A DNA stretch of 52,622 nucleotides from Fibrobacter sp. (GTDB lineage: Bacteria; Fibrobacterota; Fibrobacteria; Fibrobacterales; Fibrobacteraceae): the NCBI GenBank assembly GCA_017965445.1, contig JAGCPZ010000010.1, forward strand, positions 1 through 52,622. Reading direction: 5' to 3'. Below the pieces are notes generated by a model. The model saw only the letters and a program-made list of their open reading frames with translations. It had not been told where the DNA came from and ran no database searches. Shown here piece by piece: positions 50,666 through 52,622 of this stretch; position 1 is the first letter of the stretch; the number at the start of each line of letters is the position of its first letter. The position numbers and the translations under genes are program-made.

Positions 50666-51369
50666 TGGACCTCCAGTGTATCGACGACATAGAATTTTTT
50701 ATACGGAAGTGTGTCTGTATCACCGTAGAGGTCGCGGACGATAATGCGGAACTTGTGCTTGCCCGCCTTGAGGCCAGATTGCTTTACTTCGAGGAGTGTC
50801 CCGACATTGTATTGGTTCCCATCGATTTCCAGAATATGGAACAGCGTATCTCCGCTATATAAATCCAGGTCCATGCTGCTCCAAGAAAAGAGGAATGCTG
50901 AAAATGGCGAGCCGTAGAGCGTGTCCCCGTTTGCGGGAACTGTTGAATCCGAAAGGACGGGAGGCGTGTTGATTACGACTGTGAACTCGTAAACTTGCTG
51001 ATTCCCTTCTTTATCGAGAACGACAAGCTTGTTCGGAATGGATTCGTTGAGATTGTTGGGGTAGAATGTATAATCTGCTCCTTGAATGAGCAAACTGTCC
51101 TTGCTGTCGCTGACATAAAACCACTTGAACGTCAGGTCGTCTTGAATCTTTTCGGGTACGGTTTTTGCCGTGATTGTGGCGGAATCGGACGGATTTACCT
51201 TGAGCAATGTCGAATAGGGGTTTTTCTTTTGCTTGACCATGACGTTGATGGATTCAACGGGCTCTAATGCGTGCGGATAGTCGGGAGCGTCGAGGCAACC
51301 GGCTAGGAACAGTGCAAAAAAAGTAGCAAGCACGAAAAACGGGAAAATAGGGCGATAGAATAAATTCAT
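50662..51369 (-). CDS. Ig/PKD-like lipoprotein, first gene of operon
   Basis: A 235-residue predicted lipoprotein with a clear lipobox F-L-A-G-C (Cys25). It has only the first two modules of its larger relatives: a PKD-like domain (LTFKWFYVSDSKDSLLIQG, then NKLVVLDKEGNQQVYEFTVVINTPP) and a fibronectin-like domain (FLFSWSSMDLDLYSGDTLFHI, GKHKFRIIVRDLYGDTDTLPY). It is the promoter-proximal gene. Only 29 bases separate its ATG from the divergent xseB start, so its promoter must lie in that gap or in xseB. No Shine-Dalgarno is visible. Confidence 0.82.
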   Translation of the reverse strand: MNLFYRPIFPFFVLATFFALFLAGCLDAPDYPHALEPVESINVMVKQKKNPYSTLLKVNPSDSATITAKTVPEKIQDDLTFKWFYVSDSKDSLLIQGADYTFYPNNLNESIPNKLVVLDKEGNQQVYEFTVVINTPPVLSDSTVPANGDTLYGSPFSAFLFSWSSMDLDLYSGDTLFHILEIDGNQYNVGTLLEVKQSGLKAGKHKFRIIVRDLYGDTDTLPYKKFYVVDTLEVQ

Positions 51370-51385
51370 TTGATTTAAATCTAAC

Positions 51386-51393
51386 TATATTCG
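51386..51393 (+). promoter_or_regulatory. TATATTCG box five bases before the xseB ATG
   Basis: TATATTCG, TGAAC, then the ATG at 51399; no Shine-Dalgarno. The palindrome GATTTAAATC (51372-51381) sits between this box and the start of the divergent lipoprotein operon. Confidence 0.45.
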
Positions 51394-51398
51394 TGAAC

Positions 51399-51599
51399 AT
51401 GAGTGCGCAAAATTTTGAATATAAAAACGCAATGAACCGTTTGGAAGAGATTCTTTCGAAAATTGACAATTCCGAAATGGAAATTGATGAACTTGCTCTG
51501 GAGGTTCAGGAGGCTACACAGCTTTTGCGTAAGTGCCGCCAGATTTTGGTGGCGACAGAAAAGAACGTTCAGGACGCTCTTGCCGAGTTGGACGCTTGA
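51399..51599 (+). CDS. xseB: Exodeoxyribonuclease VII small subunit
   Basis: A 66-residue protein matching XseB, the small subunit of the single-strand-specific exonuclease VII: NFEYKNAMNRLEEILSKIDNSEMEIDELALEVQEATQLLRKCRQIL, a helical hairpin of typical length. The start is ATG 51399; a GTG at 51393 is also in frame. The stop (TGA, 51597-51599) overlaps the next ATG (TGATG), so the ABC ATPase gene is translationally coupled to it. The large subunit xseA is not in the window. Confidence 0.93.
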   Translation: MSAQNFEYKNAMNRLEEILSKIDNSEMEIDELALEVQEATQLLRKCRQILVATEKNVQDALAELDA

Positions 51600-52423
51600 T
51601 GAACATCGAAAATTTTGATAGCACGGTTCCTGCTCTCGACGTGAATGGATTGACAGTCCGGTTCCCGATTCGGGGTGGCGTTTTTAGCAAGGTCAAGGAT
51701 TATTTTACGGCCGTGGATAACGTGTCGTTTACGCTCCCGCAGGGTAAGATTCTTTCAATCGTGGGGGAGTCTGGCTGTGGAAAATCGACGCTGGTGAAGT
51801 CGCTGGTCGGGCTTGTTCCCGTTGCAGAAGGTAAAATTAATTTGTTTGGACTCCCGGTGGCGAATGGGCATGCGGGGACGGCAAAGGATGCTGTGCGCGT
51901 TTCGGATTTGGTACAGATGATTTTCCAGGATCCGTTTAGCAGCTTGAACCCGCGCCAGACGGTGACCGAAATATTGACGGCTCCCGTGATTGCGCGTGGG
52001 CTTTCTTTTGACGAATCCTGCAAGCGGGCGAGGGAACTTCTGGACCGAGTTTCGCTGCCGGCAGGGGCGATGGACAAGTTTCCGCATGAATTTTCGGGCG
52101 GTCAGCGTCAGCGCCTTTGCATTGCGCGTAGTTTGATGGTGCGCCCGAAAGTGCTGCTCTGTGACGAAGTGACGAGCGCTCTGGATGTGTCCGTGCAAGC
52201 TCAGATTTTGCACTTGCTCGACGATTTGCGCAATGAACTTGGGCTCTCTATTCTCTTTATCAGCCATGATATGCAGGTGGTGCGAGCCTTGAGCGATGAA
52301 GTCTTGGTGATGTATTTTGGCCATGCTGTCGAACACGGCCCTGCGGACGAAGTCCTCACGAACCCGCAGAACGACTACACGAAAAAATTGCTGGCGAGTG
52401 TCCCCACGATACATCGGGAATAG
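51599..52423 (+). CDS. Opp/Dpp-type peptide ABC transporter ATP-binding protein
   Basis: 274 residues from ATG 51599. The ABC ATPase motifs are all present: Walker A GESGCGKST, Q-loop MIFQDPFSSLNPRQTV, signature FSGGQRQRLCIARSL, Walker B KVLLCDEVTSALD, and H-loop LSILFISHDMQVV. The SSLNPR stretch, the downstream MYFGHAVEHGPADEVLTNPQNDYTKKLL and the N-terminal FPIRGGVFSKVKDYFTAVDNVSF indicate the OppF/DppF subgroup of oligopeptide or dipeptide importers. The Fe-S-like Cys-rich tail common in OppD/OppF is not seen. No permease genes lie downstream in the window. Confidence 0.92.
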   Translation: MNIENFDSTVPALDVNGLTVRFPIRGGVFSKVKDYFTAVDNVSFTLPQGKILSIVGESGCGKSTLVKSLVGLVPVAEGKINLFGLPVANGHAGTAKDAVRVSDLVQMIFQDPFSSLNPRQTVTEILTAPVIARGLSFDESCKRARELLDRVSLPAGAMDKFPHEFSGGQRQRLCIARSLMVRPKVLLCDEVTSALDVSVQAQILHLLDDLRNELGLSILFISHDMQVVRALSDEVLVMYFGHAVEHGPADEVLTNPQNDYTKKLLASVPTIHRE

Positions 52424-52622
52424 GCGGCTGCTTCCGTCATCCTGAGTGGCGAATAGACGCGAAGACTCCCCAAAAGGCGAAAGTCGCGCCCAAGCAAACT
52501 TGGGCATGACCGAGCCAAAGGGGAGGGGCGTAGCCCCATCCAGTTACGGAACTCGTCAAGACTTAACTGGATGCTTCGGCTTCGCCTCTGCATGACGGCT
52601 TCCATCGCATTGTCACCCTGGC
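52424..52622. repeat. Composite intergenic repeat region
   Basis: No gene is seen. The stretch holds GTCATCCTGAG (52436) and a terminal GTCACCCTGGC (52612), both of the GTCAYCCYG family seen at 1251, 40264 and 41181; a copy of the GCCCAAG-CAAA-CTTGGGC-ATGAC hairpin (52488-52510); and GGGGC-GTA-GCCCC and CCAGTT ... AACTGG inverted pairs. It looks like several dispersed elements nested together. Confidence 0.65.

Noticed and set aside
1..52622. CRISPR array
   Set aside because: No regularly spaced identical repeats with unique spacers and no cas genes were seen; the repeats found are dispersed or low-complexity.

Overview
The window reads as a Fibrobacter (Fibrobacterota, FCB superphylum) chromosome. 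The evidence is two regulators of the TIGR02147 family (known mainly from Fibrobacter and Bdellovibrio), a FISUMP domain (the Fibrobacter succinogenes major paralogous domain), many Ser-rich secreted lipoproteins, a double-length UvrA, and promoter-like boxes of the form TAnnTTTG known from Bacteroidetes relatives. The genus call is inferred from protein families; no 16S gene is present.

Layout. 1-3.6 kb: 3' part of argG, two cell-surface proteins and hisH. 3.6-12.0 kb: two cassettes, each a TIGR02147 regulator overlapping the start of a lipoprotein gene, the second followed by two more lipoprotein genes. The four lipoproteins carry eight copies of one roughly 200-residue Cys-containing domain that I cannot match to a named family. 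12.0-18.0 kb: minus-strand housekeeping genes (rph, pheA, an NlpC/P60 hydrolase, bioB, argF, a 31-residue AURKAIP1/COX24-type ribosomal protein, dusA). 18.0-21.3 kb: a diguanylate cyclase paired with a membrane-tethered solute-binding protein. 21.4-27.8 kb: a degenerate Nudix protein, a DUF3332 lipoprotein, then a plus-strand run of TPR lipoprotein, membrane kinase, sigma-54 activator, secreted charged protein and outer-membrane protein. 27.9-31.9 kb: tRNA-Ala(CGC), a HIRAN-domain protein, then a scrambled patch holding four truncated genes around an AT-rich glycosyltransferase. 31.9-41.2 kb: tandem-fused UvrA, a SUMF1/FGE-type secreted protein coupled to a membrane protein, and a tyrosine recombinase. 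41.2-45.3 kb: a zinc-ribbon membrane protein, a B12-binding radical SAM protein, a MORN-variant repeat protein and a DedA protein. 45.4-51.4 kb: a five-gene translationally coupled operon of three Ig/PKD-like lipoproteins and two PEGA-domain membrane proteins. 51.4-52.6 kb: xseB overlapping an Opp/Dpp-type ABC ATPase, then a repeat-rich tail.

The least ordinary content is: (i) the regulator-lipoprotein cassettes, with paired GTATCAT direct repeats at matching positions upstream of both regulators; (ii) the five-gene envelope operon; (iii) the sequence TATATTYR followed by exactly five bases and then ATG at four genes, which suggests leaderless mRNAs; and (iv) the junction-rich patch at 29.2-31.9 kb. 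Everything was read by eye; no similarity search or folding program was run.
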